The notes: generated from the sequence alone by a model not told the origin. Counted from the stretch's first letter, positions 17,923 through 26,767 are shown. The stretch: 64,000 bases of DNA from Bacillota bacterium (GCA_019420305.1 JAHZHL010000020.1:140819-204818), one strand, 5' to 3'. Program-made: numbers and translations.

Positions 17923-19125
17923 TTAGACACGCGGTTTGCAGAGTCTGTAAGTATCTCTCGCGATCATCAGTTCCTCATTTGTCGGGATCAGAATGATTTT
18001 TACTCTGGAGTCGTCTCTGGAAATAATCATTTCCTTACCTCTTACTTTATTCTTTACAACGTCCAGTTTGATTCCCAGGTTGCCCAGGTCGTTGCAGATG
18101 ATGTCTCTCATGGAAACGTCATTCTCACCAACGCCGGCCGTAAATACAATCGCGTCTACGCCGTTCATTTCCGCAATATAAGCGCCGATGTAGAATCTTA
18201 CTTTATGAGCGAACACTTTGATCGCCAGCAGCGCTCTTTCGTTTCCTTCGGCAGCCGCGGCTTCCAGATCGCGGAAGTCGCTGGATACACCGGAAATACC
18301 CAGTACGCCGGATTTCTTGTTCAGGATTTCGTTGGCTTCACCCTGTGCCAGATGTTCTTTCTCTCTGATATAGGTAACGATTGCCGGGTCAATATCTCCG
18401 GATCTTGTTCCCATTACCAGACCCTCCAGCGGAGTGAATCCCATGGAAGTGTCGATGCACACGCCGCGCTTGATCGCGGATACGGAAGCCCCGTTGCCCA
18501 GGTGGCAAGTAATGATTTTCAGATCATTGATGTTTACGTTCAGAATATCGGAAGCCCTCTCCGCAACATATTTATGGCTGGTGCCGTGGAATCCGTATCT
18601 TCTGATTCCGTACTTTTCATAATACTCATACGGGATTGCGTAAATATAAGATTCCGGAGGCATAGTCTGATGAAATGCCGTATCAAATACCGCTACCATC
18701 GGAGTCTCCGGCATCAGTTCTCTGCATGCCGCGATTCCAAGAAGGTTCGGCGGATTGTGCAGCGGTGCAAGCTCTACGCACTCTTCCAGTGTCTTCAGTA
18801 CCGCGTCGTCGATTACAACGGATTCCGCGTATTTTTCGCCCGCATGTACCACGCGGTGTCCAACAGCGCCGATTTCGCTCATATCTTTTACTACGCCGTG
18901 GTTTTCGTCAACAAGAGCATCCAGTACATGACCGATCGCATCTTTGTGGTCTGCCATCGGAGTAACCAGCTTGAACTTGTCCATACCGATCTTTTCATGG
19001 GTGATAACGGAACCTTCCATGCCGATCCGCTCTACCAGCCCTTTTGCTTCCAAAACTTCGTTAGTCATATCAAGTACCTGGTATTTCAGTGACGAACTAC
19101 CGCAGTTGATAACTAAAACTTTCAT
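17923..19125 (-). CDS. ackA: Acetate kinase
   Basis: A 400-residue acetokinase. It starts with the family motif MKVLVINCGSSSLKYQ and has GFHGTSHKYV near residue 180, the GMGFTPLEG-type loop (SMGFTPLEGLVMGTRSGD) and the FTAGVGEN motif near 325. It makes ATP from acetyl phosphate in fermentation. No phosphotransacetylase gene lies next to it in this window. A consensus promoter lies 66-94 bp upstream. A GGAGGAAG site precedes the ATG. Confidence 0.97.
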   Translation of the reverse strand: MKVLVINCGSSSLKYQVLDMTNEVLEAKGLVERIGMEGSVITHEKIGMDKFKLVTPMADHKDAIGHVLDALVDENHGVVKDMSEIGAVGHRVVHAGEKYAESVVIDDAVLKTLEECVELAPLHNPPNLLGIAACRELMPETPMVAVFDTAFHQTMPPESYIYAIPYEYYEKYGIRRYGFHGTSHKYVAERASDILNVNINDLKIITCHLGNGASVSAIKRGVCIDTSMGFTPLEGLVMGTRSGDIDPAIVTYIREKEHLAQGEANEILNKKSGVLGISGVSSDFRDLEAAAAEGNERALLAIKVFAHKVRFYIGAYIAEMNGVDAIVFTAGVGENDVSMRDIICNDLGNLGIKLDVVKNKVRGKEMIISRDDSRVKIILIPTNEELMIARDTYRLCKPRV

Positions 19126-19190
19126 TCAATCTTCCTCCATACTTTTATGATATTTTCTGCATAAGCTGCATGTTCGAAACAACAACATCT

Positions 19191-19219
19191 ATTATAATCT
19201 TCTTTTCACAGTTTTTCAA
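19191..19219 (-). promoter_or_regulatory. ackA promoter
   Basis: On the minus strand -35 TTGAAA and -10 TATAAT are spaced by 17 bp, with an untranslated leader of about 60 bases before ackA. Confidence 0.8.
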
Positions 19220-19261
19220 GGATTTTCAGGCAGTTTGACAGGACACGGACGGGAATCGCAT

Positions 19262-20422
19262 TTAGTCCTGCCCCATGTAGGGCCGCATCACATAATCACA
19301 TCGCTTGTACAAATCCTCACCTGTCAGAACATTATAAAGATCTCCCGCCAGGATATCGTACTTCAGCAGTTCCGGAAGAGACTCCTCTTTATTGATGTTG
19401 GTAAGGACCGGAATCGCTGCGTGTTTTTTTATCTGCCGGAGCACCTGTTTTCCTTTGTCACCCGCCGCCAGAACTCTGGCGTAACAGCAGTCTTCAAACT
19501 CGGAAAGCCCCATCAGCATCTGACAGAGAATTCTCCGGATTCTGCTCTCCGGATACCGCTTTGTTTTCACCTGCTCCACAAATTGCTCCAGGCTGTCGCA
19601 GAGTCTTACCTGCGCCTTCATCCGGTTCTCCAGACCTTCTCCAACGGAATGGATTTCCGCCAGTTCCTGCGCGGAGCTGCGCAGCAGGATACTCCGTATC
19701 AATTCAAAATATCCGCTTATCTCGCGCCGCTGCGAAAAGGCTTCTTCTACCCTGGGGGGAATGCATTGTTTCCGTTCCACCGGACTCAAAAACCGGCGGA
19801 TCGCGGTAGCGCTGGCAATCGTCCCGGAAGGAACACGGTCAAAGTACCCGCTTCCCTTTCGGTTTACCATAATCGGTTTTATGTTGCTTCCTTGCAATTT
19901 CAACTGTTTCAGGTATTCCAGCGCGAGAATATTATTCGGTGTTGTGGAAAGTTCCGCATATTCTTTTCCCAGGCACGCTTCCACGGAACGTTCCCTGGCC
20001 TTCGCGTATGAACATCCTTCTGACAGAAATTTCCTAAAACGTTCCCGGAAATCCGCGCTTTCTTCCGCCAGAAACTCCGCCATACGTTCCAGTTCGGGCA
20101 GGGTACCTTTCTCTCCTCCAAAGCCCATGTGCGTCACGCACCCCAGCCCGTCCAGAATTCCGACGCCCCCTCTGGCAAAGGCTTCGGCGCTGTTTACCGC
20201 ATAGGCAAACGGCAGCTCCAGCACCAGATCCGCTCCGCACTGAACAGCGAGACGGCTCCTGGTCCATTTATCGAAGACAGCCGGTTCTCCCCGCTGCGTA
20301 AAATTTCCGCTCATGACAACGACGCAGGCCTCCGCTTCCGCCAGCTTTCTGCACTGCTTAAGATGATATAAATGTCCGTTGTGAAACGGATTATATTCCG
20401 CTATGATTCCTACAATATTCAT
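19262..20422 (-). CDS. tmcAL: tRNA(Met) cytidine acetate ligase (YlbM)
   Basis: A 386-residue nucleotidyltransferase-like enzyme starting MNIVGIIAEYNPFHNGH. The HxGH motif is His14-Asn-Gly-His17, and the family signature SGNFTQRGEPA follows. In Bacillus this enzyme (YlbM) activates acetate with ATP to make N4-acetylcytidine at the wobble base of elongator tRNA-Met. I chose the ATG at 20422, eight bases after the ylbJ stop, because the family starts at this residue. A GTG six codons earlier is possible. No strong ribosome site is seen, so translation is probably coupled to ylbJ. Acetate supplied by fermentation makes the proximity to ackA notable. Confidence 0.9.
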   Translation of the reverse strand: MNIVGIIAEYNPFHNGHLYHLKQCRKLAEAEACVVVMSGNFTQRGEPAVFDKWTRSRLAVQCGADLVLELPFAYAVNSAEAFARGGVGILDGLGCVTHMGFGGEKGTLPELERMAEFLAEESADFRERFRKFLSEGCSYAKARERSVEACLGKEYAELSTTPNNILALEYLKQLKLQGSNIKPIMVNRKGSGYFDRVPSGTIASATAIRRFLSPVERKQCIPPRVEEAFSQRREISGYFELIRSILLRSSAQELAEIHSVGEGLENRMKAQVRLCDSLEQFVEQVKTKRYPESRIRRILCQMLMGLSEFEDCCYARVLAAGDKGKQVLRQIKKHAAIPVLTNINKEESLPELLKYDILAGDLYNVLTGEDLYKRCDYVMRPYMGQD

Positions 20423-20429
20423 GGAATTA

Positions 20430-21341
20430 TCATACCACACACAGGGTCAGAAAGAAAGCGATCAGACCGGCAAAAATGCTGTGAGTCAGTTTGGTCAGCA
20501 GAAAATACGGCAGGGGCACACCCGACCCGGACAGCATGCTCATAGACTGGCCGATGATGGACAGTCCTCCCCAGGAAAGAATCATGGCAGCCAGGATGCA
20601 GATCCATTCAAAAGAAAGTCCCGCGCACTCTGACAGCGCGCCGCAGCCTACGGTCATTTCAAAGAATCCTTTGGCAGCCGCTTTTGCCGGCTGATAGGGA
20701 ATCCATGAGAATGCTCCGCTCATATGAAGCAGATCCGTCAGGAACATAAACAGAACAATATAAGCCAGAATCACAGCCAGAGATTTAAAGGCCGACAGAA
20801 TAGCTTCGGTAAACAGCTCCAGCAGATCACTGTTTTTTCGTTTTATCGGACGGGCAGATGACCGTTCTCCTCCGGAAAACAGCAGCGAGTAAAAAACACC
20901 GTTGATCATCGCTCCCAGATAGTGGGCCGCCGCGATTAATACTCCGGCAGAAGCGGAACCCAACATTCCTACTCCGACTGCTCCAATCATAAACGTGGGG
21001 CCGGACGTGCTGCAAAAGCTGATCATCCGCTTGGCTTCCCGGGGAGAAATCACATTCTCCCGTCTCATATCCCCGATAATCTTCGCTCCCATGGGATAGC
21101 CGGACAGCACGCTCATGGCAAAGGGAAAAAGACTGGGTCTTATCAGATTGACTGCCCCCATGTAGTTCAAAAAATTCGCGCAGATGAAAAAGGGCAGCAG
21201 CGCCGGAAGCACACTGGTAACCCAGAGGGAAATTCCCTTCTGCGCGGAATAGACAGCCACAGATGGAAACAACACCATGAAAAGGCAGCAGGCCGATGTA
21301 AGAGCGCCCGCGATTATGAAATTCCGTTTTTTCCGCTTCAT
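20430..21341 (-). CDS. Sporulation integral membrane protein YlbJ/SpoVV-like
   Basis: A polytopic membrane protein of about 303 residues with the nucleoside-recognition (Gate) domain pattern. Motifs such as SGYPMGAK and FCSTSGPTFMIG fit YlbJ. In Bacillus YlbJ (SpoVV) moves dipicolinic acid during sporulation. I prefer the start at 21341 (MKRKKRN) because GGAG sits six bases before it. An in-frame ATG at 21353 lacks a site. The GGAG lies inside an 11-bp inverted repeat (21346-21356/21373-21383) that could hide it in the mRNA. tmcAL follows directly, the same association as ylbJ/ylbM in Bacillus. Confidence 0.85.
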   Translation of the reverse strand: MKRKKRNFIIAGALTSACCLFMVLFPSVAVYSAQKGISLWVTSVLPALLPFFICANFLNYMGAVNLIRPSLFPFAMSVLSGYPMGAKIIGDMRRENVISPREAKRMISFCSTSGPTFMIGAVGVGMLGSASAGVLIAAAHYLGAMINGVFYSLLFSGGERSSARPIKRKNSDLLELFTEAILSAFKSLAVILAYIVLFMFLTDLLHMSGAFSWIPYQPAKAAAKGFFEMTVGCGALSECAGLSFEWICILAAMILSWGGLSIIGQSMSMLSGSGVPLPYFLLTKLTHSIFAGLIAFFLTLCVV

Positions 21342-21345
21342 AAAC

Positions 21346-21383
21346 ATCTCCATGATTCATGGTATTCCCAAAATCATGGAGAT
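21346..21383 (-). promoter_or_regulatory. Inverted repeat covering the ylbJ ribosome binding site
   Basis: Arms ATCTCCATGAT (21346-21356) and ATCATGGAGAT (21373-21383) pair perfectly over 11 bp with a 16-base loop. On the minus-strand transcript the GGAG of the ylbJ start lies in the second arm, paired with CUCC. Confidence 0.55.
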
Positions 21384-21419
21384 ATGTATGGTTTTATTTT
21401 ATTTCTTTTCTTGGCGGAA

Positions 21420-21710
21420 AGCCCATACCGCAGGCGAACATTGCTGCCCAAGACAGGAGCATGTTTGCCCATGGCTGCTGGCAGGAAGGCCTGGGGGCAA
21501 ACATTGGTGTAAACACAGGTGGGTTGTTTGCCCGGAGACTTAAAATCTCCCTCTTTTCTCCGCGAATTTCACCTTATTGGAAGCAAGCGGGCAAACAAGT
21601 CGTGAAAAAAACAGGGGTTGTTTGCCCCTAGAGTGTATTCAGATGACTTTCGGGCAAACAGCACCGGGGGAAAAGGCAGGATGTTTGCCCGCACCTTCTT
21701 CATCAAATAT
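21420..21710. repeat. Four-hairpin GGGCAAACA element, copy 1
   Basis: A ~290-bp element, one of three in the window. It holds alternating GGGCAAACA and TGTTTGCCC motifs that form four consecutive hairpins: 21431-21441/21461-21470, 21495-21503/21525-21533, 21587-21597/21619-21628 and 21651-21660/21681-21690. The first stem is decayed (GGCGAACA). Each 3' arm is preceded by an (A/G)CAGG motif in the loop. No protein-coding gene is supported here. It starts about 47 bp after the stop of the immunity-like gene at 21757 and ends about 79 bp before the ylbJ start. Confidence 0.85.
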
Positions 21711-21756
21711 AATCCCCGGATTTTTTTCAAAATCAGGACATTATACATTTATTTTT

Positions 21757-22233
21757 CTAATCTTCCCTTGATCCTTCCAGGATCTTTAGCCGAAATACCA
21801 GATCGTCAAAGTCATCGTCAAATTCCCCATCATTACAATGATAAATGTATTCATTTTTTCCTATCGTTTCTTTTATCATCGCTCCATTATCCATCCAATA
21901 ATCCGTACTTCCACTCTCATGTTGCCAACAATTATACAGTGTTACAATCCCATTCTTACTTTTTCCTTTTATTTTTAAAGGCTTCTGTTCTATTTCGGTC
22001 CATAATTCCTGCCAGAAAACAAATCTTTCTCCGGTTTCACCGCATCCGGAATCAAGTTCGCCTTCCGTATCCATACAAATTCCCTGTCGCAAACTTGAAT
22101 TAACAGAAATCAACTCAAGTTCAGCCTGAAAATTCTCCTCTACCTTAATATCATCCGCCATCAATAAGGTTTTTCCCTGATATTCGATTGGTTCACCTTT
22201 TGCCTCCGCGAATAATTCTATAAACTCGACCAT
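21757..22233 (-). CDS. Immunity-like protein paired with LHH toxin tail (paralogue 1)
   Basis: A 158-residue acidic soluble protein. It is a paralogue of the genes at 37550 and 38302. All three share the segment KNEYIYHCND and the final DDFDDLVFRLKILEGSRED, as well as an upstream WRQGI/LRQGI and FW(Q/E)ELW motif. Each directly follows an LHH-nuclease tail, here with the toxin stop TAA five bases before the ATG and GGAGG overlapping it. In polymorphic-toxin systems the gene right after the toxin tip is normally its immunity gene; that role is inferred. I do not recognise a named immunity family. A hairpin element follows the stop. Confidence 0.7.
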   Translation of the reverse strand: MVEFIELFAEAKGEPIEYQGKTLLMADDIKVEENFQAELELISVNSSLRQGICMDTEGELDSGCGETGERFVFWQELWTEIEQKPLKIKGKSKNGIVTLYNCWQHESGSTDYWMDNGAMIKETIGKNEYIYHCNDGEFDDDFDDLVFRLKILEGSRED

Positions 22234-22237
22234 CCAT

Positions 22238-22378
22238 TTACCTCCTTACATGTCTATAGGGATCAATCTGTGCATGTTCATCCGGCCACACTTCTTTTAA
22301 ATTTCGCTTCGCATTGCTCCCGCCTTTTCTGCGTGGTATTTTATGATGCAGTTCTTTCGATTTCCATTCTCCAGTTTC
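22238..22378 (-). pseudogene. LHH-nuclease toxin tail, truncated copy
   Basis: An open stretch of about 46 codons matches the C-terminus of the LHH modules at 38026 and 38783. It reads KELHHKIPRRKGGS...NLKEVWPDEHAQID, the HNH/Endo VII-superfamily LHH signature. It is preceded in frame by a TAA that closes a remnant of an immunity gene, so no start codon or Rhs delivery portion remains. It ends just before the immunity-like gene at 22233. Confidence 0.7.
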
Positions 22379-22474
22379 TTATTCCTCCCTTACTCCTTTC
22401 AGGATTTTCAACCGAAATACCAGATCGTCAAAGTCATCATCCCAGTCTCTATCATTGCAGTGATAAATATATTC
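22379..22474 (-). pseudogene. C-terminal remnant of an LHH-module immunity gene
   Basis: About 30 codons read EYIYHCNDRDWDDDFDD then LVFRLKILKGVREE and a stop. This is the conserved tail of the immunity-like paralogues. The upstream part is gone; the element copy at 22505-22800 begins within about 30 bp of the break. It shows that cassettes were joined here by deletion or recombination. Confidence 0.75.
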
Positions 22475-22504
22475 ATGCCTCCATATTCATTCTCTCTTCT
22501 CCTT

Positions 22505-22800
22505 GGCTGGAAGCCCCTACCGCAGGCAAACATTGCTGCCCAAAGCAGGGGGATGTTTGCCTGCGTCTGCTGGCAGGAAGGTCCGGGGGCAAACATGGGT
22601 GTAAACACAGGTAGGTTGTTTGCCCAGAGACTTAAAATTCCCCTCTTTTCTCCGCAAAATTCACCTTATTGGAAGCAAGCGGGCAAACAAGTCGTGAAAA
22701 AAACAGGGGATGTTTGCCCGCAGAGCAGCTTCAGACGACTTTCTGGCAAACAGCACCGGGGGAAAAGGCAGGATGTTTGCCCGCGTCTTCTTCATCTAAT
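22505..22800. repeat. Four-hairpin GGGCAAACA element, copy 2
   Basis: The second copy, roughly 90 percent identical to the others by eye. Its first hairpin is an 11-bp perfect stem CAGGCAAACAT/ATGTTTGCCTG (22523-22533/22553-22563). It differs from copy 3 by an A-T pair in place of G-C at the second position. The third stem is GCGGGCAAACA/TGTTTGCCCGC. It lies between the small gene at 22846 and an immunity-gene remnant. No coding gene is supported within it. Confidence 0.88.
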
Positions 22801-22845
22801 ATAGTCCCTGTTTTTTCAAAATCAGGATCATATACAGATTAAATT

Positions 22846-22989
22846 TTACACATCACACTCATAACGGGTTATTAAATATTTCCCCTCTTTCGTCTTTTCC
22901 AGCGTAAAGATTGCGAATAAAAGATCCGGATCATAAAGTTCCACACATACTCTCATTTTATTCGGGCCTTCCTCATAGTAGGTATCCAT
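22846..22989 (-). CDS. Small 47-residue protein of unknown function
   Basis: This short gene starts at an ATG preceded by AGGGAGGG with good spacing and encodes MDTYYEEGPNKMRVCVELYD followed by a mixed 27-residue end (LITRYECDV). No family is recognised and no membrane segment is seen. It could be a small immunity protein or the surviving part of a larger gene. It follows the two small membrane-protein genes in the same direction and precedes element copy 2. Coding is inferred from the ribosome site and frame only. Confidence 0.45.
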   Translation of the reverse strand: MDTYYEEGPNKMRVCVELYDPDLLFAIFTLEKTKEGKYLITRYECDV

Positions 22990-23022
22990 AAAATCCCTCC
23001 CTGCTTGAGTTCTGATGATGAT

Positions 23023-23358
23023 TTATACCATACTAAATCCAACCCCTGACATATGGAATATTTTACTGATAAGCACTACCAAACCGTGCATAATAACCGG
23101 AGAAGCACTCGGAATGATGATGACAAAGATGATATAGCCTGAAATGGAGAGTTTATCACCGTACCTTTTCTTCGCAACCGCAATGGCGATTACATTAATA
23201 ACAATTATCAAAAGTAATCCTATCATTAATCCTGCCCGGTCATAATTTCCCATTTCTTTGAATATCAATAAAAATCTCAATTGAGAAATAATCCAGAAAC
23301 TAATAATGAAATTCAGGAGCACAATAATCGGTACAACTTTTCTATGAAATGTATGCAT
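23023..23358 (-). CDS. Small membrane protein, immunity-like
   Basis: A 111-residue protein with three or four hydrophobic helices (about 8-30, 42-62, 73-92 and the C-terminal end). No family is recognised. It is one of several toxin-less small genes downstream of the Rhs genes. Membrane immunity proteins usually protect against pore-forming or membrane-acting toxins, so this is a plausible but unproven role. It ends 33 bp before the 47-residue gene and starts 28 bp after the 96-residue membrane gene. Confidence 0.6.
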   Translation of the reverse strand: MHTFHRKVVPIIVLLNFIISFWIISQLRFLLIFKEMGNYDRAGLMIGLLLIIVINVIAIAVAKKRYGDKLSISGYIIFVIIIPSASPVIMHGLVVLISKIFHMSGVGFSMV

Positions 23359-23386
23359 TGGATTTCCCCCTGCGACAATATGCCGC

Positions 23387-23677
23387 CTATTCGATTGCTA
23401 AAACCAGTGACAGGAAGCTCCCCAGAGCAAATGGGATTACAACCGTTATTGCTGCCAGGTAAAGAATGCCAAGCCCATCTTCTTTCATGAATTTATCATG
23501 TATACGCCAGCACAAATAAATCAACATGCTTATTATCAAAATGTTCATGAGAAAGTAAACATACATCCACATGTCATATACATAATAAAATAAGCAATTG
23601 AATGTACCGGCAACAACACTGCCGATTGTAAGCAATGCCGTAGAATATTCCTTAAAAACAGCAGATTTATTTTTCAT
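23387..23677 (-). CDS. Small membrane protein, immunity-like
   Basis: I set the start at the internal ATG at 23677 (MKNKSAVFKEYS), which follows GAGGAAAAGC. The longer frame overlaps the lipoprotein gene. The 96-residue product has three hydrophobic helices. No family is recognised. It sits between a lipoprotein and another small membrane protein in a same-strand run, which suggests a co-transcribed group of immunity-type genes. Confidence 0.6.
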   Translation of the reverse strand: MKNKSAVFKEYSTALLTIGSVVAGTFNCLFYYVYDMWMYVYFLMNILIISMLIYLCWRIHDKFMKEDGLGILYLAAITVVIPFALGSFLSLVLAIE

Positions 23678-23708
23678 CGCAGCTTTTCCTCCTCTATAGG
23701 GTCCACAT

Positions 23709-24515
23709 CTACTTCTTCTGCTGATGCACAATTTTTACTTCTTCCGCAAAGCTTCCATCCTTATTCTGAATAGTACAGGAATCAGCTCCGTCAATGGAAT
23801 CTTCCTTTTTTAAAACTGCATTCCGAGGTTCTGCAATGTTATTGTCTTTGCCGAGTTCAATCGGACACGCATGAATGGGAAGCAGACCTTCCGCGTTGTT
23901 AATAACAATCGTGCCTTCGCCCGCCAGATTGATGGAAAGCTTTTTTCTTGCCTGTATTTTTGCTGTTAATGAAATATCCGTTCCTTCTGTGCTGTTTTCC
24001 GCGTATAATCGCGAATCCCCCACGATTTCCATATTACGAAAGGATTTAAAATATCCTCCTCTCATAACTATATCTTGTATAACAAGATCCTCATGGGTTC
24101 TCACTCCATCATCCAGGTTTAAAGATGCTACGGTGTCTGCTCCCTTTATTAATACGCTCCCGGCACTTGCAATTTCCCGCAATCGGTTTTCCCCACGAAC
24201 TGTGATTTGAAATTCTTTCGATTCCGGATTCGGCGACAAGTGAATTTCGTGTTCTCCCTGATCTAAATTTTTCAGTTCAAGAGAGGAAACACCTTCCCTG
24301 CATACAATCCGTAAGTCTGAATCCGCTGTTCCGCTTAGAATTACGCCATCCTTTTTTATAAGAATGCGATGTCCATCTTCTTCCCAGGAATCTTCCTGTT
24401 CTGTAGCGGAAATATGAATCCCTTTGCAAACGTCATTGGTATCTCCTCCTGCACAGGCAGTTACGCTCAGAACAACAAGAATCACCATGCAACAAAATAA
24501 TTTTCTTTTTAACAT
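23709..24515 (-). CDS. Lipoprotein with beta-strand-rich repeats, unknown function
   Basis: The start at 24515 (MLKRKLFCC) gives a 268-residue lipoprotein with a classical signal peptide and lipobox VTAC. The mature part is rich in short strands such as LVIQDIVMRGG, MEIVGDSRLYAEN and LSINLAGEGTIVINN. The pattern is like a right-handed beta-helix of the kind seen in proteins with repeated G-x-(I/V)-x-(I/V) turns. It should be anchored on the outer face of the membrane. Function is unknown. Its place in the immunity-rich run suggests protection against an extracellular toxin, by inference only. Confidence 0.65.
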   Translation of the reverse strand: MLKRKLFCCMVILVVLSVTACAGGDTNDVCKGIHISATEQEDSWEEDGHRILIKKDGVILSGTADSDLRIVCREGVSSLELKNLDQGEHEIHLSPNPESKEFQITVRGENRLREIASAGSVLIKGADTVASLNLDDGVRTHEDLVIQDIVMRGGYFKSFRNMEIVGDSRLYAENSTEGTDISLTAKIQARKKLSINLAGEGTIVINNAEGLLPIHACPIELGKDNNIAEPRNAVLKKEDSIDGADSCTIQNKDGSFAEEVKIVHQQKK

Positions 24516-24596
24516 TTTTACAGGCTCCTCACACTTTATCATTCTATGGCAGACGTGTTTGAAACAAAATTTTTTCTTACCGGGATGTTTCACCAT

Positions 24597-25025
24597 CTAG
24601 ATTCCGCAGTAGCAAATAATACGTTCTTCATTTTGAACCATTTCTTTGGACATATCTTCCAGTTCTTGAAGAAGACCGATCAAATCGTTCTTTGGGTATT
24701 TTTCTTTCCAATCCGAAAGTTCAACATACTCATCTGCGCTTTGAAGTATTTTAATCCATTTTTCACAGGCATTCTGGATTTTTTTCGCATCCTCTTTTTT
24801 CGTAATCAGATTGATTCCATAGTAATCTACTTTTATGGAAAGTTCCGAAAAAGAAGGTGCCATACATTCCATAAGATCGTCTGGTATCCAACAGTACGCT
24901 ATACGCTTATAAAGATCCGTTTCCACCTTATCCAACACATCCAGGCCTATTCTCGTCCAGTTTTTAGGTGCTAAATTCCTCTTTACCTTCAATAAGTAAA
25001 AATCATGCGGCTCGATTCTCTTCAT
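24597..25025 (-). CDS. Acidic soluble protein, immunity-like
   Basis: The start at ATG 25025 (MKRIEPHDFYLLK) is chosen because GGGAGG lies six bases upstream. The TTG five codons earlier overlaps that site. The 142-residue product is soluble, acidic in the second half and has no signal peptide. I recognise no family. It sits between the ankyrin lipoprotein and the beta-rich lipoprotein, in the same direction. A role as immunity protein fits its size and neighbours but is not shown. Confidence 0.6.
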   Translation of the reverse strand: MKRIEPHDFYLLKVKRNLAPKNWTRIGLDVLDKVETDLYKRIAYCWIPDDLMECMAPSFSELSIKVDYYGINLITKKEDAKKIQNACEKWIKILQSADEYVELSDWKEKYPKNDLIGLLQELEDMSKEMVQNEERIICYCGI

Positions 25026-25048
25026 TTTTGTTCCTCCCAAATGGTTGG

Positions 25049-26644
25049 TTATGGTTTCAACAGCTCCATGTTATCTTTCAGTTCCATTTCTTTCGCATAA
25101 TCATATGGTGTTTTTCCATCCCCATCCTTGATTTGAATGTCTCCGCCATTTTCAATCAATAATTTCAGAATATCAACGCTTGGACTTTGCGCGGCAACAT
25201 GCATAGGCGTATAATCACAATCCACATCCGCTATCATAGCGTTGATCGCACCCCCCTGCTTTACCAAATACCGCACACTTTTCAAATCACCAATCGCAAT
25301 CGCATTTTTCAAAGCAGAACATCCTTTCGTGCTCAGATCCACCTTCTGTGTTTTTAATTCCTTCACAATCTGCCGGATTAACGCGTCATTCCTCCATTCA
25401 ATGGCTCGTTCCAGAGTCGTTACAGTCGGTTTTGCCTCCTCCGCAAGCAGCCGTTCCACATGGGCTTCGGATGCCTCTTCCAGAACGCCGTCTCCCTGAT
25501 TTTTCACATCATAGGGTATATCTCTTTTCAATAATTCCTGAAATACACTCTCGGTACAATCCGTATAGGCTGAATAACAATCCCATTCTGTCGGCTGATA
25601 GCCTTCCGCGAGAAGACACTGCACAGATTCCCGACTTCCAAAACTGCAGGCCGAGCTCCAGGTCCATTTTGGAAGGCATTCTCTCCCCTGCATCAGAAGA
25701 TTCAGGTTCTCCTGTTTTCCTCCAATCGCGGCATAGGTTACTGCCTTATATCTGGATTCTGTAGCCTTTTTTTCCGGATCCAGTCCCTGTTCCAGAAAAA
25801 ATTCCACCGCTTCCTTTGAGTTGCAAAGAGCCGCGATATGCAGCGGAGTCATGCCATAATCATCTCGAATATGAAACGAATAGCCTTCTTTTCGCATAGT
25901 TTCTAAGGTTTTCACATTACAAAACGCGGCGGCAAACAAGGTTACATCCTTTTTATCTTTCTCAGGCACACTTCCCTCCTGAACTGATTTCCGCAGGATT
26001 TGATCTTCACCGCGAATCGCTGCTTCCAGCGCGGAACTCTCCCCGCTTGATATCTTTTGACTCGTCAGCCATTCCAGCATCGGCGGAGCATACCAGTACC
26101 TCCATTCATTGTTTAAAACAGCATGCATAAGCTTGTCTGAGACTTCCGCGCCGACCGCAAGCAGACACTGAACCCGGCGCTTCGCGTCTGCCACACCGGG
26201 ATGTACAAAAGCAAGAAACTCTTCCAGCGCTGGCTCTTCCCCAATATTCGCGCCACTTCCCCGTTTTATCAGTGCTTCTGTTACGCTCAGGCTTCGATTG
26301 CATACTGCTTCTGTCAGATAGAACCAATCTTCCTCCTTTTCCTGCTCTATCTCCACGTTTCCCTTTTCCAGCAGTTCTTGAATCACCCGATCATCGCTGC
26401 CACTGAAGGCAATCGCCAGAGCGCGCTCATCTTTGATTCTGAAAGGCGTGCTTTCAGAATAACCGAGTTTTCCCAGATCCAAATCCGGCTCCTGACGAAG
26501 CACTTCCCGCACACCTTGCAGATTGTTTCCCGTTACCGCTACATACATCTTCCACTTTTGTTCCTCTTTTTGCAGAAACCCGCAGCTTGTAAGGGACAAA
26601 AGGAGCACACTTCCAGAAAGAGCAATTGTTATCAAACGTTTCAT
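25049..26644 (-). CDS. Ankyrin-repeat lipoprotein, probable immunity protein
   Basis: A 531-residue lipoprotein. It has a signal peptide with lipobox LTSC near residue 21, then many ankyrin repeats. The clearest are YGMTPLHIAALCNSKEAVEFFLEQG (about residues 263-287, residue run shortened here), GCSALKNAIAIGDLKSVRYL and DYTPMHVAAQSPSVDILKLL near the end. Ankyrin-repeat proteins are a known class of immunity proteins in polymorphic-toxin loci. The lipid anchor would place it outside the membrane, where an incoming Rhs tip would arrive. No toxin gene precedes it directly. Surface or regulatory roles are alternatives. Confidence 0.75.
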   Translation of the reverse strand: MKRLITIALSGSVLLLSLTSCGFLQKEEQKWKMYVAVTGNNLQGVREVLRQEPDLDLGKLGYSESTPFRIKDERALAIAFSGSDDRVIQELLEKGNVEIEQEKEEDWFYLTEAVCNRSLSVTEALIKRGSGANIGEEPALEEFLAFVHPGVADAKRRVQCLLAVGAEVSDKLMHAVLNNEWRYWYAPPMLEWLTSQKISSGESSALEAAIRGEDQILRKSVQEGSVPEKDKKDVTLFAAAFCNVKTLETMRKEGYSFHIRDDYGMTPLHIAALCNSKEAVEFFLEQGLDPEKKATESRYKAVTYAAIGGKQENLNLLMQGRECLPKWTWSSACSFGSRESVQCLLAEGYQPTEWDCYSAYTDCTESVFQELLKRDIPYDVKNQGDGVLEEASEAHVERLLAEEAKPTVTTLERAIEWRNDALIRQIVKELKTQKVDLSTKGCSALKNAIAIGDLKSVRYLVKQGGAINAMIADVDCDYTPMHVAAQSPSVDILKLLIENGGDIQIKDGDGKTPYDYAKEMELKDNMELLKP

Positions 26645-26767
26645 TTCTTTTCCTCTTCATAATGCTTTGCAGCTGTCTGTTTCTATGAGAAATTATTTTT
26701 TCTCATATCCTATTCATATGCTTCCATACCCTGATTACGCCTTTTCTCTATAGCCATTACAGACGCA

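Noticed and set aside
21420..22800. CRISPR array
   Set aside because: GGGCAAACA motifs alternate in orientation and spacing is irregular; no cas genes or unique spacers of constant length.
21359..22804. Plus-strand open frames running through the hairpin elements (for example ANIGVNTGGLFARRLKIS)
   Set aside because: They are kept open in all three copies, but amino-acid differences between copies are about twice the DNA differences, copy 1 has a stop, and there is no start signal. The frame is a by-product of the repeat.
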